Positions 9,606-21,712 of a stretch of DNA of 64,000 nt are shown piece by piece. The position numbers and the translations under genes were made by a program. Numbering within the stretch: position 1 is the first letter of the stretch; every line of letters begins with the position of its first letter. Source of the DNA: Sphaerulina vaccinii (lineage: Eukaryota > Ascomycota > Dothideomycetes > Mycosphaerellales > Mycosphaerellaceae). The stretch covers positions 1,798,001-1,862,000 of the forward strand of contig JAKUDP010000008.1 in assembly GCA_022570795.1 (NCBI GenBank), in the 5' to 3' direction. The notes under the pieces were generated by a model. It saw only the letters and a program-made list of their open reading frames with translations. It had not been told where the DNA came from and did not search any database.

Positions 9606-12600
9606 ATGGCCGACTATTTCAGCGAGTATTCTTCCTTCATCGGAGCCAAAGGGCTTCCGTCGCCGGCCGACACACCATACGAGACTCCTGGGTTCATACG
9701 ATCGAAACGATCTTCGCGTGCGACTGCAGGCGGCTCATCAAGAGAGCAATCATCTTCACCTCCACCGCTGCCGCCCGATGCCATAGAAGTCCAAGACAAA
9801 GCACGAGATGGACGGTACTCTGGTATGGACCCGCGTCGATTCACGCCGACTTTGCACGCTTCTTTGGTTTCGGAGATACTCAATCTGCGCCGAGAGCTTG
9901 ACTCTAAGAACAGCCTGGTAGAGGATCTGGAGACAACATTATCACTTGCTAAAAGTGAAAATGACACTCTCAACGGGCAATTGTCGGAGAGTGCGCGCGA
10001 GGTCCGAAAAGCAAAGCAGCAGGTGCAGCAGATGGAGGAAGGGACTTATGATGCAGTCGAAGATCTGGTGAGAGAGCGTGATACTGCACGGGCTCTTCTC
10101 GAGGAGTTGCGAGGCAAATTGGAAATTACTCAGAAGAAGACGCGTCAGCAGGACGAAGATGCTCAGCGCACGCAGAACATCTGGGAGACTGATAAGGAGG
10201 CATGGGACAGCGAGCGAAGGCAGCTCGAACGGCGAATCCACGTCACGGAGACGCGACTACGGGCTGTTGTTGATGAAATGACTACACAGCAATCTTCGGT
10301 GCCGGTGTTCAACCTGGTTGATGAAAGTACGTTCAAGGACAGCGCAATTGGCAACGAGAGCGATTCTGCAAGCATCTACTCTGCAACTCCGTCAGCAAGC
10401 CCGACAAAGCACAGGCACACGCGTAATACGAGCAGTGTCAGCTACAAGGCTCGCCAGACCCGAGTATCGGTAGCATCTAGAACGACTGCTGCTACTCCTG
10501 ATCTGTACTTTCGCCCGGGCAATACTTTGGCCGATGAGCTCGATATTGATGAATTGGACGAGTATGATTACGAAGGCTCTGTCAACGGCGAGGAGATGTT
10601 CTCACATACCAGGCACGCGAACGCATCTCAGCATAACTCTGTGATCGAAGAGCTGAGCGCGAAGGCTAAGCGTGATATGGCATCTGCCACTGACTCGCAA
10701 GAGACGCCATCTGCAAAGGATCTGCCAAAGCTGCTAGCCGACTCGCAGGACCTGCAGGAACCCACCAAGATTTACAGGGACCGCGCAACCACGCCACCAC
10801 CCACTACATTTCATATGCCAGAGCCCGCTTCGCGTGCGATTTATGTCGATTCTGGTTACCAGCCTTCGCCTCCCGTTTCTCCGCCACGCGTTGAGGTCAC
10901 ACGAGCTGTGGATGACACGGCAGTAATCGAAAAGACTATTTCTGGGGACGAAATGCGACAACCACCACCTCCGGCCATCAACATCAATGCCACTCTGCAG
11001 CAACCACAGCAGGAACTGCAGAGCAAGCCAATCAGTCCTCCGGAGACTCCCGTAGTCGACGAAGGCGTTCACTGGGTGCATCACAAAGCGCAGCTCACGG
11101 TCGTACTAGAGTACAGCACAGCGTCAACGCAAACTGAGCTCGTGGAACCAGAACGCCCGAAGAGTGGTCATACACCGAAGCGTGATAGTCTTTCTCCGCC
11201 TTTGTTTGTGCCTCACATCGCGATTCACCCTCCGAATTCGCGACCGTCATCACCACTACCATATGTTCTGCCTCCAGGCACCAAGAATGCCTTCTCACAG
11301 GCCAGTCTGGTATGGCCGAGCCAGAACGCAAGTGTGCAAACAGAGGAGATTCGGGTCGATAAGCGTGCTGTGAAACTGCCAGCTCACCTGTTGCCTTCAG
11401 CTCTGCTGCCCAGTCCAACTTTCCAGGAATCCACACGACCATTGTCACAAACGAAACGCATCAGTGCATCCAGTGTTCTGACCAAACGCGCATCCGTTAC
11501 CAGGCCTCCAGCGATCGAGATTCCGGCGTCGCCGCCTTTCCAGTCTCCTATCGACTCGAGTCCAGAAATGTTCAGGAGCAATGGAGCTCGAGATCTGCGC
11601 CACTATCCCCTCAAAGCTCTGCCTCTTCCACGACCAGTACTTTCGCCACCTTTGCCAACAAACGAAACCTTCACAAGCAATGGCCCTCTCAATCGGTCTT
11701 CACAGTACGGCGTGACGCAACCGAGGACGGACTACATGGGCGGACAGGAGCCCGACTCATCTGAGCAAAGCGACTACGACGATCCTGTTGAGGACAACGG
11801 GCCGGCTGATTTGATTGCTTCCATGCCTGCCTCAAGCAGACCACCATTGGGACGATTCGGACTTTCGGATCCTCCCAAAGCTGTGCCTGAAGACAAAGAG
11901 ATTTCGCCTGAGCGTCGTCCTGACACAGCCGACTCGTATGGTGCTGCGCCTGCTCCTTCCATCTCTAGCAGTCGCGCGAACTCACAGCGCAGACATACGC
12001 AGCAGCCTTCTGCGCGATCTGGCAAGTCGCCGAGAAGCCCTAGCTTCCGCAGCAGCCTGGCCTCGAGTGGTCACAGCGCGGAACCATTGCCACCGTTCCC
12101 GATTCCGCTGAGGTCAAGCTCGCGACCTAAGCCACACAGCGAGGGCTCGCAAAGTCCCACCACCCAGGATGGCTTCAGCTCACGTACAGGCCGAACCGGA
12201 AGGCCTGCACACGCCAGACAAGTCAGTCTTCGGAAAGTCCAGTCAGCTGCCATCATCAGAAACAGGGCTGGAAGAGGTTCGCCGACTAAGGGCCATCGTG
12301 CATCACCTACCAAGGGGCATCGCAGGCGCAGAAGATCGCCGGAACTCACTCCTGTGCAGTCCATGGCTTTCGAAAGCCCTGCTCCAACGAAGTTTCCGAT
12401 CCCGGAATTGCCATCACCAGTCCGAGATAGTCTTTCATTCAACTATATCAAAGGGTCTGTTGATTTGCGCAGCTCACCTGGAGCATCAAACCGTGTATCC
12501 GAAGAAACGAATCTCGTCGACGCCATTGCGGGAACCATGGTTGGCGAGTGGATGTGGAAGTACATTCGGAAGCGAAAGTCGTTCGGAATTGGCGACGATA

Positions 12601-13686
12601 CTTCTGAGCTACCAGTCGCGGCTGAGAACGGCATCGTGAACGTAACGGCTCATGGCACGCGACACAAGCGCTGGGTCTGGCTCTCCCCATATGAACGTAC
12701 CATCATGTGGGACACTAAACAGCCTACTTCTGGTCCTGCGCTGTTGGGCAAGAAGGGACGAAAGTGTAAGTTGTCTCAATCTGACCGAATCTGTTGAAGC
12801 TTACTGACACACTGCAGTGGCCATCCAATCTGTGCTTGATGTACAGGACCGTACACCACTTCCGAAGAACCCCGAGCTCGCCACAGCGTGGGGACGATCG
12901 ATCTTGATATTGACGCCAGAACGTGCGTTGAAGTTCACTGCCACTACAGAGGAACGCCATGGCTTATGGATGACTGCTCTGACATTCCTCGCCCGCGAAG
13001 CGCAACTGCCCAACTTGATCCCGCAAATGCCATCGCACAGGCCGCCGCCCATTCCTCCCATGCCTGCTTCAGATGTGGATGGCGTGAACATCAAGCGTCA
13101 GGGCTCACCGTCCTTCGGCAGAACGAACGTGCGCGACTCTATCCGTCTTACTAAGGGGAAGAGAGCAGACCTCCACAAAGTACAATCGCATCCCGATCAG
13201 CCTTACTCAGCTGATCTTATCGATGCTGCTGTTGCTGGTTCCGCGCCCGAAAGCGCCGACTTTCCAGCAGTGCCACGTTTGTACATAAGCACCACTCGCC
13301 ACCAGAGGAACAGAAGCAATACGAACCCAGGATTCCGCAGCTTTTCTTCCACTGGAGCGCCGTCTTCAGCATCATCTCACATGCACTACAAATCGACCAA
13401 TGCATCGTCATTTCGACCTAGCATCTCCACCAAGAGCGGCAGTCGACGCGAGTCATTTGCCAGCCCTACACAGAACTTCTTCGAGGCGGTAGGCACTGTA
13501 CGCATGGAAGCCTTCGTGGACCCAAACGTCAGAGACGGCGTCTTGTACGTTCCTGCGCCACCACCGGTGATCGGCGGCGCACGCAGACCACGAAGAGGCA
13601 GCAACCTGTCGCAATCCACAGTCGACAAACGGAGAGCTGGATATGTGTTTGACGAAGACGGCATGGATCCTTTCAAAGGTTTCTAG
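9606..13686 (+). CDS. cortical anchor protein with coiled coil and Mcp5/Num1-type PH domain (ApsA-like)
   Basis: There are two exons, 9606-12765 and 12818-13686, joined across a 52-nt intron in the middle of the PH domain; the product is 1342 residues. I chose MADYFSEYSSFIG as start because this is a typical N-terminus; the frame is open 29 codons further up with an ATG at 9519. A coiled coil spans about 85-250 (heptads with EEL, LEITQKK, RRQLERR). A long Ser/Pro-rich disordered region follows, with repeated SPTKGHR motifs near 900. The PH domain (about 1000-1140) starts at VGEWMWKYIRKRK and includes KRWVWLSPYERTIMWD. Num1/ApsA/Mcp5 proteins tether dynein and mitochondria to the cell cortex through PH–phosphoinositide binding; ApsA is needed for nuclear positioning in Aspergillus. 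Confidence 0.88.
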
Positions 13687-15502
13687 CCATACCTTGTACT
13701 GTGTAACGATTGATACCCCCATCTTGCGATCGGCGAGCAGTCTCGGCTGATCTAGAGGAACACATGTGCTGATACAGCTGTCCTACTTTCTCTTGTATAT
13801 AAGCGAATTCACGAAGTTAATGATAACAGTCTCTTATGGCAGCCCGCTGGCACCTTCCTCTGGTTACGATAGTGCGAACTGCATGGGACAGTCCCGTCTG
13901 TATATGACTCGCGAGTACGATGAGTACGACTCATCCTTCGATACATCCTTCGATTGTCAGCACGTGGAGGCGTGGTGTCATGCACATCATTATTGCGATA
14001 ACTGGGACGTGCTCTATGCTATTGCTGGAGCTTGGACGAAAACACCTGCGGCTGCGACAAAGCTTGACCAGAAGCGTAGGTTATTGACTCCTCCAGTACG
14101 CTTGATGAGACCTTCTCAGTGGAAGATTCATGGCCAAATACCTACCTTGATATCTGGAGTCAATTCCCTTCTGCTGATCGCCTTCGTATTGCCCCAGAGT
14201 CCGAGGGTGAATCTCTGAGCTTGATCAGCGCTCTGCGCCAGGAACACGACAATCAAATGTACACCGCTAATGTTGCACAGCATAGAGCATTGCGCACACG
14301 TACCGATGCAGTACGTTTTCTCAGCCCTCGAATCCACAGTTGCATATAATTCATGCGAGTTAATCGTCTTGAAAATGGACTGGCTGCACGCGTACACGCT
14401 CTGCTTTTCGTGCTGACAAAGACTCGAATAGCCTCAGATGCGGTCAAAAACGACGTGGGTCCACCTGGTTATCTTGGAACCCTAGACATTGTGGCGCGCT
14501 CTCATCACACGTGGAGGACCCCCGGCACTCGATGCCTTAGCAAGATCCGAGTTTGAGGCTACTAGCAATGGAGCTTGGCACTAGTTGTCAACGTTTCAAT
14601 TGTGAGCAGACGGCGTCTTCAGTTCGAACTCCGGAAGTTGTTACGGTCTCAGGAAGAGTGGCTCGGGTGGAGAAGTGGAGAGCCGAAATGCTCGCGGATG
14701 TCGACCAATCCATATCCTTGTTGTTCGCAGCGACAGGGGTATCGGAGACTTCACCTTGGTTGCGATGCCTTATCAACACTCTGCATTGCGCACGCGTGCA
14801 GCACAAGGCTGAGAGAAGCATGAGTATGACCCGGCACCATTGCTGAATCCATCTGCTAAGCATATAGGCCCCTGCTATCATGTTGCTCGATCCCAGACTT
14901 ACTCCGAAGCCGTCGTGCCAATCGAAACATTTCCTTGGCTTAGTGTCAACGACTACTCTACACGCCAGCAAGGTTCGATGTCTCTGAAGCGACAATCGAA
15001 CATTCCAACGTGCGATTGCGACAATACGCAGCAGATACGTTGACGACTATGACGCTGATCAAGCACAATCCGAGATGAATCCGGGTTATGGCGAGACTGT
15101 ACCTGAATGTCATGTCTCAGCATAGATCGATCAACCACACGGGGAGGCCTATCACAAGTCATCGTCTATCTACACCAGGTGTTAGAGAATGGTTCGTCCA
15201 AGGGTAGAACCGTCATGACAATGTGGGAAGAACGACGGTGGCGCACACCATCGCCTTGGGGCCTGCATGTGTCGGACGCAGGTCGCTTTACGATATGCAC
15301 TTCATCGACGTTGAGCAACAAGGCCACTGCTGCACTCAGCCGCATATATTGCTGCTCTTGGCCTCTCGAATACGATCTTGTTTTCTGTATCCAAGAACGC
15401 ATCTTCTTGTTTCCACGACACCATCGTCCAGGTTGACGACACTCTTTCGACATCTGCACTCGCTAGCCGAAGTCAAATCACAAGCACATTACATCAGCCA
15501 AC
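13687..15502. other. long intergenic region
   Basis: This 1.8-kb region lies between two plus-strand genes. Several frames of 60-150 codons occur, but they start at non-ATG codons or overlap antisense frames. I see no convincing gene, repeat or RNA. The last 100 bases are a pyrimidine-rich leader typical of a promoter/5' UTR for the secreted protein at 15503. Confidence 0.4.
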
Positions 15503-16429
15503 ATGGTTCACATCAACGCACTGAGCTTTGCGCTCCTCGCCTCATCGGCCGTTGCACTGCCTCACTTTGGCCAGCACGGGAAGTTCCCAATCTTGAACGT
15601 CACCTCCACACATGGCGTCTTCCCAACTGGAACAGGAGTGGTTCCTACAGGAACAGCAGGTCACGCATGGCCCACTGGAACTGGCTTCCCTCACCCTACT
15701 GGTGGACTCTTCCCAGGCCACAAGAAGGTCGACAAAGACCACGACAAGCGCACCGACAAGAAAGACAAAGCCGACAAGAAGAAGCACCAGCTAAAGCCTA
15801 CCGGCTGGGCTCTTCCTACTGGCTCTGGTTCATGGCCAGCTCCAACTGGCGGATTCCCAGGTGGGTTCAAGCAGGGCGATCTTGGTGTCCCGAAAGACAC
15901 CAAGAAGCAGCCCTTCGGTGTGGCTCGTCGTGACTTCAAGCCTCACTGGGGCGGTTCTCCTGCAGGCAAGGCCCCTGCCCCTACAGGCACCGGTGCAGCA
16001 AAGCCTACCGGGACTGCTGCCAAGACTCACAAGAAGACCGACGACAAGAAGGACCACAAGAAGGACCACGACAAGCGTGACGACAGCGACAGCAACAAGA
16101 AGCAGAAGAAGGAGAAGTCCGACAAGAAGGATAAAAAGAAGTCCAGGTCCAAGTCTAAGAAGCCATCTGGTGTCGCAAAGCCAACTGGAGTATTCCCAGC
16201 TCCAACCGGCGTCCTTCCAGCCCGCTCTGTCGACGAACTCGAGGGTGAGCAAGAGCGTCAATTCGATGCAGTTCGTCGCGAGGCTTTCCAACCTCACTGG
16301 GCTGGCGCACCAAAGGGCAAGCACCCAATGCCTACTGCTACTTCACCACCATCTCCAACTGGCACAGGATCGCACAAGCCTCACGGAACTGGCTCGCACA
16401 AGACTGGCAAGCATGACAAGCATGACTGA
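15503..16429 (+). CDS. secreted PTG- and KD-rich protein with dibasic sites
   Basis: This single-exon gene encodes 308 residues. A signal peptide is clear (MVHINALSFALLASSAVALP, cleavage after about residue 19). The mature part alternates Pro-Thr-Gly clusters (PTGTG, APTGV), likely O-glycosylated, with highly charged Lys/Asp runs (DKDHDKRTDKKDKADKKK; KKEKSDKKDKKKSRSKSKK). Two segments are near copies: RRDFKPHWGGSPAGK near residues 146-160 and RREAFQPHWAGAPKGK near 260-275, each directly after an RR pair. KR pairs also occur near 81-82 and 192-193. This suggests Kex2 processing, as in fungal repeat-containing secreted precursors, but it could equally be a cell-wall protein. I know no homologue. 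Confidence 0.75.
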   Translation: MVHINALSFALLASSAVALPHFGQHGKFPILNVTSTHGVFPTGTGVVPTGTAGHAWPTGTGFPHPTGGLFPGHKKVDKDHDKRTDKKDKADKKKHQLKPTGWALPTGSGSWPAPTGGFPGGFKQGDLGVPKDTKKQPFGVARRDFKPHWGGSPAGKAPAPTGTGAAKPTGTAAKTHKKTDDKKDHKKDHDKRDDSDSNKKQKKEKSDKKDKKKSRSKSKKPSGVAKPTGVFPAPTGVLPARSVDELEGEQERQFDAVRREAFQPHWAGAPKGKHPMPTATSPPSPTGTGSHKPHGTGSHKTGKHDKHD

Positions 16430-17324
16430 GCAAGCAGTGCGCTCGGACGAATGACAGAATATGACTTTCTTCGATGGGCTGGCTCACCGAAGCTGAGATG
16501 AGAACACGTGTAGACAGACCCGGATCCATTGATTGATTGCATCACTAGTATTATTAGCGCGCACATGGAAGACAACATCATTAGCAGCGATAGAAGTGTA
16601 TAGACAAGGAATTGCAGGTGAACGAAGCAGTCTATGAGTGATCCATCCCGCCTCACTTGGCCCCGTGGCCTCATTAAGACAATGTCGAAGTCCATTCGTG
16701 CTCGCTCCGACCGCTGCTTCACTGTACTATCCGACCGTAGTCAGCCAAGATCCCGTAAGTACTCCTGCTAAGACTGGTTCGTGGGTAATTGAGCAAGCAT
16801 GGAGCTCTGACATGGTATAGACCCACTTGTCTTAGGGTTGCCCACAACTAACGGGACGACGATGGTGTGTTTCCACAACGAGACTCCGACTAAGCCATTG
16901 TACTTCTTTGCTCGATAGATCAATGCGTAGAATGTCTGAGATCCATCGAATGAAGGTGTGAAACTCAATATGCGAATAAACGAATTAGCCATTTCTCGAA
17001 CTTGTTGGTATTCTAAACTTTGTACAAGCCATATTGTGAGCTGTACTCCGTATTTTCAAGTAAGTACGGTCATCCGAGCAAGTCGATCTCCGATGCCCGG
17101 ACACGTTGAAACGTGCAGAGAGTACCGTCTCATCTCGTCGTCGTCGCCAGAACAGGTAAGCGTGAGGGCCAGGAGTGGGTGCAGAGTGAGACCTCGCACG
17201 AGAAGGTTGACCAAGTCATTCGTATAGACTGTCTATCTCTAAGTGCTACTAGCGACTATGCGGCAGAGCAAGCACTGCAAGGTTCTAATGCTGCTGATAT
17301 CCTGGTATCATTTGCTTCGCAACA
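16430..17324. other. convergent intergenic region
   Basis: This 0.9-kb region lies between the 3' ends of the secreted-protein gene and Nma111. I found only short frames without coding character and no repeats. Confidence 0.4.
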
Positions 17325-20300
17325 CTACGATTCCATATCATCTGCCGCAGCGACACCTTCTTCCAGCACTTCTGGCAACATCTCGCCCTCTCCGATTTTC
17401 TTCTTCCCACCTTCATACATGACTCTCTTCCAACCCTCCTTTTCGCTCTCATCCTTGAGGAACTCCATGGTAGGGAAGTAGTGTTCATTCTTCTTCATAG
17501 TGGCCACCCAAGGCACGTTGTCGAAAGTCATGACCTTCAGTCGGAAGTAGGTATTGTCAGGGACTTTGTTGACTTCTCTCAGCAGATCGGTAAGGTTCTG
17601 CACAGGTGTAGCATTGACTGCTAGGATGAAGTTTGTGGGTGCGAGACCATAAGCGTACGCCGGTGAGCCGCGGAATCTCGCCGAGACGTAGATGTCGCTG
17701 TGGACCTTCGAAATCTGTTGACGCACGGCGTGGTGGGGCCGATGGATGACTGCTCCGCAGAAGACGAGGATGTGGTGCGTCTCCAGCTCGAGGGTGGGAA
17801 CTGTGGGAATAGTCAAGGACATCTCTTCTTTTTGGCGAATGATGAGAGCTGTGAGTTCCTTGTTAGTGTACATGAGATCCATGTGGTTGACTCTTGTGAT
17901 GAGTTGGTCATTGAGGGTCAGAATAATGTCGCCCTCGAGGAAGCCGGATTTCGTGCTTTCGGAAGCATCGACTTTGCGAACCATGAAGAGTTGGTGGCGT
18001 TCTGGGTCTTCGAGTTCCACGCGATCGATCCATTGCTCGGGGACGCCCATGATGCGTGCTTGGGACATTTGTATCGTCTGCGTTTCGAGGTTGAGGATGT
18101 TGAGGTGAGGCTTCTTGCCTGTTCGGACCTCTTCAACGACAGGTAGAAGCGCTGGAGTAGCAAAGCCAAGATGGTACTCTACATCTTTGTTGGTATGACC
18201 ACTTCGTTCTCCAAGGTAAGTAAGCCAAAGAGCCTGTACTGTGCCGTCTTCGCTGATCAGCACACCACTGCCACACTGCCCGCTAAGCGATGTGTCGACG
18301 GTGATAGCGTCCAGATTGACAGCACGGTAGCGTGGCGTCGAGGCACTAGCAGGTATGGCCACAGTCGTTATATCGGTGACCGTGGTCTTCGTAACAACAG
18401 GTCTAAGGTTCTGGTTGAAGCCAAAGAATATTGTTGACTCTCCTTGCTTGATCTGCTTGGTGGCCAACTTTGCAGTTCTGACATCCGCCTGCACGAGCTT
18501 CGGATGGTACTGGATGACAGTGTAGTTCTGCAAAGGATGCAGGAAGACGACTTTCCCCTCTACTATGATTGAGTCTGCAATCGTAACAGAGATGTCGCAC
18601 ATATCGTATGGCACGACTGCCCGCGATATCACGACAAGACCCTTCTCGGCGTCGATAACAAGACCGAAGCCAATCTTGCGCGCCTTAGGAAATCCGTCGA
18701 GCTTGACCGGCAGAGTGACAGACACACGTACGAAAGACTTGATGATCTCCATTGCAGCCTTGTGTTGTGTTCCAGCCATCTCGATGAACTTGCCCTTTCT
18801 CGCTACTGGTGCTGTGGGAGGTATAGGCTCGCTTAGATCTGTAAAGTCCCACAGGCCAGTCGTATCATTCCTCACAGCCATGCGCATAGCCTTACTCCAA
18901 TGCCGGTCGACCAGCATGATGCTCGTGTTAAGAGTGTGCATGTCTCTGAGGTGCTTGTACGTCACGACCACTCTGGCGCGATCGGGGATTGCCTTCATGA
19001 CTTCCACAAAGGTGTCGAGATCTGGCGTTGGCTTGTGGTCAATCGACTGTATCAGCCATCCGTATTCTGATCCCTCAAATCTGAATGAGCCCGCGGCTTC
19101 ACAGCAGTAGACTCCAGCACCCTCAATGGCAATGGCGTATAGTCGTGCTTGCTGGTATGACAGATTGTGGAATGAAGCACCTGCAACTGAGACGAAGCGA
19201 TCGGGAGTGATAGCATGCAGATCGCCGACACTGATCTCGACTTCCATATCCGTACCTCCTCTCTGAATCAGAAGCTTGACCTGGCCATTCACGCTGTCAT
19301 CCAAGATCGCATCCAGTCTCACGAACTGCGTGAGAAGCTTGTCATTGACCTTGAGGAGCACATCGCCCTCTTCGAGCTTGCCATCTGCGGGACCCTTCGG
19401 CAGCACGACCTCCGCCACGAGCATGCCTGTCTCCTTGGGGAATTCTGCCCGCACCTTGCTCTCCCATTCCGGTGTCAGGCCTAGCCTACGGCACTCGTCG
19501 AAAGGCTTGAGTATCCATTGCGTCTGTATCGTTCCTCGGTCCACCTTCTTGCCATCTCTTACACACTGCAGCGCACGTAACGGTCGATCAAGCGGCAGAA
19601 AGTAGTCCGTTGCCGCGCCATCTGATCGTCCGCCTGCTTGTAGCGCAACCGCATGACCGTCGATGTTGACTACAGGCGATCCTGACGACCCTCCACTAGC
19701 AGCAGCCGCAGCTTGAATGTAGTTTGTGTTGAAGTCGCTGTATCCCTCGCCATACTCTGGCGCATTTCTGTCCAATCTCGATATGACACCAGACAGAATA
19801 CTCAGCTTCTCTCCAGCATCATTACCAACAACTCTGATCTCTGCTCCAACCCTTGCCAAGTCCGGTCTCAGTTCCAGCGAGCTCAGCTTGATGTATCGGA
19901 TCTTCTTGGGGTCGAATCGCAGGATGCCAAAGTCGTGAACAGGATCGCGATAAACTGGGAACACATCGCACTCCTCGTGGTTGTCAAAGATCACATATCC
20001 CCAGAACGGCCCAGCTCCGACAACGTGACGGTTTGTGAGAATGTATCCGCGCTCCGCATCGACTACGAAACCTGTCGCTTCACTCGAGAGAGCACTATCC
20101 GTGTCGAACGAGCATGTCTGACAGAAGTGGATGCTGACAACATTGCTGACGACTTTCTCAATAGTCGCTTGCCACTCAGCAGTATCCGGTCCAGCGGCTG
20201 GGATCACGCTGGTGCTGTCTTCATCGACTGAGTACTGCGGCGATGCATGGCCATTCGGCGTGTCTGCTGCTGAGGCTGTGGTACCATTCTCGATCTTCTT

Positions 20301-20411
20301 AGTGCCATTCTCCATCGGCAGCGGCTGCGAAGGTCGGCGCACTTGCTTCGTTGGTCGTGAAGAGTCGTTGCCGGTGGGAGGCTGCTTGCGCTTAGGTGTA
20401 GCGTGCTCCAT
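17325..20411 (-). CDS. nma111: Nma111-type HtrA-like nuclear serine protease
   Basis: This single exon from MEHATPKRKQ encodes 1028 residues, the normal fungal Nma111 length. The N-terminus has a basic nuclear-localisation-like stretch (TPKRKQ…TKQVRRPS). The trypsin-like domain shows His-129 in LTNRHVV, Asp-160 in PVHDFGIL and Ser-243 in GGSSGSPV, so the catalytic triad is intact. Two PDZ regions follow, then a second degenerate protease–PDZ half without the triad (HtrA duplication), as in yeast Nma111/Ynm3. The yeast enzyme cleaves the IAP Bir1 and promotes apoptosis-like death and heat tolerance. The frame stays open for 96 codons upstream of this start, to an ATG at 20699; see findings. 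Confidence 0.93.
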   Translation of the reverse strand: MEHATPKRKQPPTGNDSSRPTKQVRRPSQPLPMENGTKKIENGTTASAADTPNGHASPQYSVDEDSTSVIPAAGPDTAEWQATIEKVVSNVVSIHFCQTCSFDTDSALSSEATGFVVDAERGYILTNRHVVGAGPFWGYVIFDNHEECDVFPVYRDPVHDFGILRFDPKKIRYIKLSSLELRPDLARVGAEIRVVGNDAGEKLSILSGVISRLDRNAPEYGEGYSDFNTNYIQAAAAASGGSSGSPVVNIDGHAVALQAGGRSDGAATDYFLPLDRPLRALQCVRDGKKVDRGTIQTQWILKPFDECRRLGLTPEWESKVRAEFPKETGMLVAEVVLPKGPADGKLEEGDVLLKVNDKLLTQFVRLDAILDDSVNGQVKLLIQRGGTDMEVEISVGDLHAITPDRFVSVAGASFHNLSYQQARLYAIAIEGAGVYCCEAAGSFRFEGSEYGWLIQSIDHKPTPDLDTFVEVMKAIPDRARVVVTYKHLRDMHTLNTSIMLVDRHWSKAMRMAVRNDTTGLWDFTDLSEPIPPTAPVARKGKFIEMAGTQHKAAMEIIKSFVRVSVTLPVKLDGFPKARKIGFGLVIDAEKGLVVISRAVVPYDMCDISVTIADSIIVEGKVVFLHPLQNYTVIQYHPKLVQADVRTAKLATKQIKQGESTIFFGFNQNLRPVVTKTTVTDITTVAIPASASTPRYRAVNLDAITVDTSLSGQCGSGVLISEDGTVQALWLTYLGERSGHTNKDVEYHLGFATPALLPVVEEVRTGKKPHLNILNLETQTIQMSQARIMGVPEQWIDRVELEDPERHQLFMVRKVDASESTKSGFLEGDIILTLNDQLITRVNHMDLMYTNKELTALIIRQKEEMSLTIPTVPTLELETHHILVFCGAVIHRPHHAVRQQISKVHSDIYVSARFRGSPAYAYGLAPTNFILAVNATPVQNLTDLLREVNKVPDNTYFRLKVMTFDNVPWVATMKKNEHYFPTMEFLKDESEKEGWKRVMYEGGKKKIGEGEMLPEVLEEGVAAADDMES

Positions 20412-21152
20412 CGTGCTGTAGCTGTGGCGTGTGGTTGGAGATGGTATGTGCTGGCGATCGCCAATGGTGCGCTTAGAATGCGCTGGAAGCAGCGCTATAG
20501 GTCGGAATGTGCCCGTAGATGCCCTGGAAGTCAAGAAGGTTGTTCGTGGGATGGATGTTGGTGCAGTTAAGGTTGTTGCGCTGTGGAAGAAGTGTTTCTG
20601 GCGTGGGAGCAGCCGTACTTGAGAACTGTTCAGCGGGTTGGGTACAATGATCTGTAATGCTATTAAAGGCGGTCTCAGACGCCGACTGGTCTGGAACATA
20701 AAGGACGAAGTGAAGAGAGCAGAGTCGTGTTTGTAGTTCTGTACAAAACCAAACCATCAAAGTACCCGAAGTTGACAAGGTTCACGCCAATGCAGGAGGG
20801 ATCCACCTCAACACGCGACTGCATGACATCGAAACTCCTGTGGCTTTCACGACATCAACTCATCAACAAGCGATTCTGGCATCGATATGCTGTAGCTTTT
20901 GCTATTTTCATTGTGACTTCGTTCGTTCCATTCGTTATGTCATAGCTAGCCGGAGCATTTGGAGCGTCTCGGACGTCTCCTCGATGTTATGCTACACGAA
21001 TCCTCAACGCCAACGCCATGCCATCCTGCAGCAAGCAAGCAAGCAAGCAAGCAGCCCATATGTGGGGAAAGCCCTCTCCAGCCTCCAGGACGCGACCGAT
21101 ACCACATCAGCTGCACAAGCCGGCGGTGCTCGTAGTAGTGTAGGAGAAGATC
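20412..21152. other. intergenic region with a GCAA microsatellite
   Basis: This is the 5' flank of Nma111 and 3' flank of the Myb-like gene. It contains a possible N-terminal extension of Nma111 (20412-20699, minus) and a short tetranucleotide repeat at 21031-21053. Nothing else is evident. Confidence 0.4.
21031..21053 (+). repeat. (GCAA)n microsatellite
   Basis: Five to six tandem copies of GCAA, immediately upstream of a final CAG. It lies outside any gene I recognise. Confidence 0.85.
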
Positions 21153-21712
21153 TCAAACGGCCATCTCCTCGGCCTCGACCTCAGACTTGACCTTCTCGTC
21201 AGAGGCGTCGCTCTTCTCCTCGGCATCATCAGAGCCAGCCTTCACCTTTGATGGGGCTTTGGTCTTGCGTGGAGTCTTTGGCTTCTTGGCCTTAGGTGTG
21301 GCTTCCTCACCATCCTCACCCTCTGTAGCGGCCTTGGCACCACGCTTCTGTGGGAAGAGAGTCAGCTCGGGGTGAAATATGATAACTTGGAACTGGACGT
21401 ACCTTGGACTTGACTGGAGTCTTAGGCTCTGCGCCTTCTTCCTTGTCCTCGCCTCCTTCAGCAGCCTGCAGTTTCTTGAGCAAGGCGCGCTGCTTGTCGA
21501 GCCAGACCTGACAAGCCTTGACGGTACGACCTTCTGGCAGCTGGACTGATTTCCAGTTGATCTTGTCAACGGAAGTGTCGATGATAGAGAAGAGTAGACT
21601 CAGCTAGGTTGATTGTGTTAGTAAGGCATCTCGATGAGAGGATGAGAACACTCACCTTGTCAGCATCAGTCCAGGCGCCGGCGGCAGCTTTCTTGACTGG
21701 TGATTCAGACAT
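21153..21712 (-). CDS. small Myb/SANT-like nuclear protein
   Basis: There are three exons, 21712-21656, 21603-21403 and 21347-21153, with two GT–AG introns of 52 and 55 nt; the product is 150 residues. The start MSESPVKKAAAG fits the joined frame. Residues about 12-65 form a short Myb/SANT-like helical domain (AWTDADKLSLL, then INWKSVQLPEGRTVKACQVW, with the spaced Trp). The remainder is Lys/Glu/Pro-rich and histone-tail-like (TPKAKKPKTPRKTK) and ends in an acidic stretch. Small fungal proteins of this design are probably chromatin-associated DNA-binding factors; no specific target is known to me. Confidence 0.82.
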
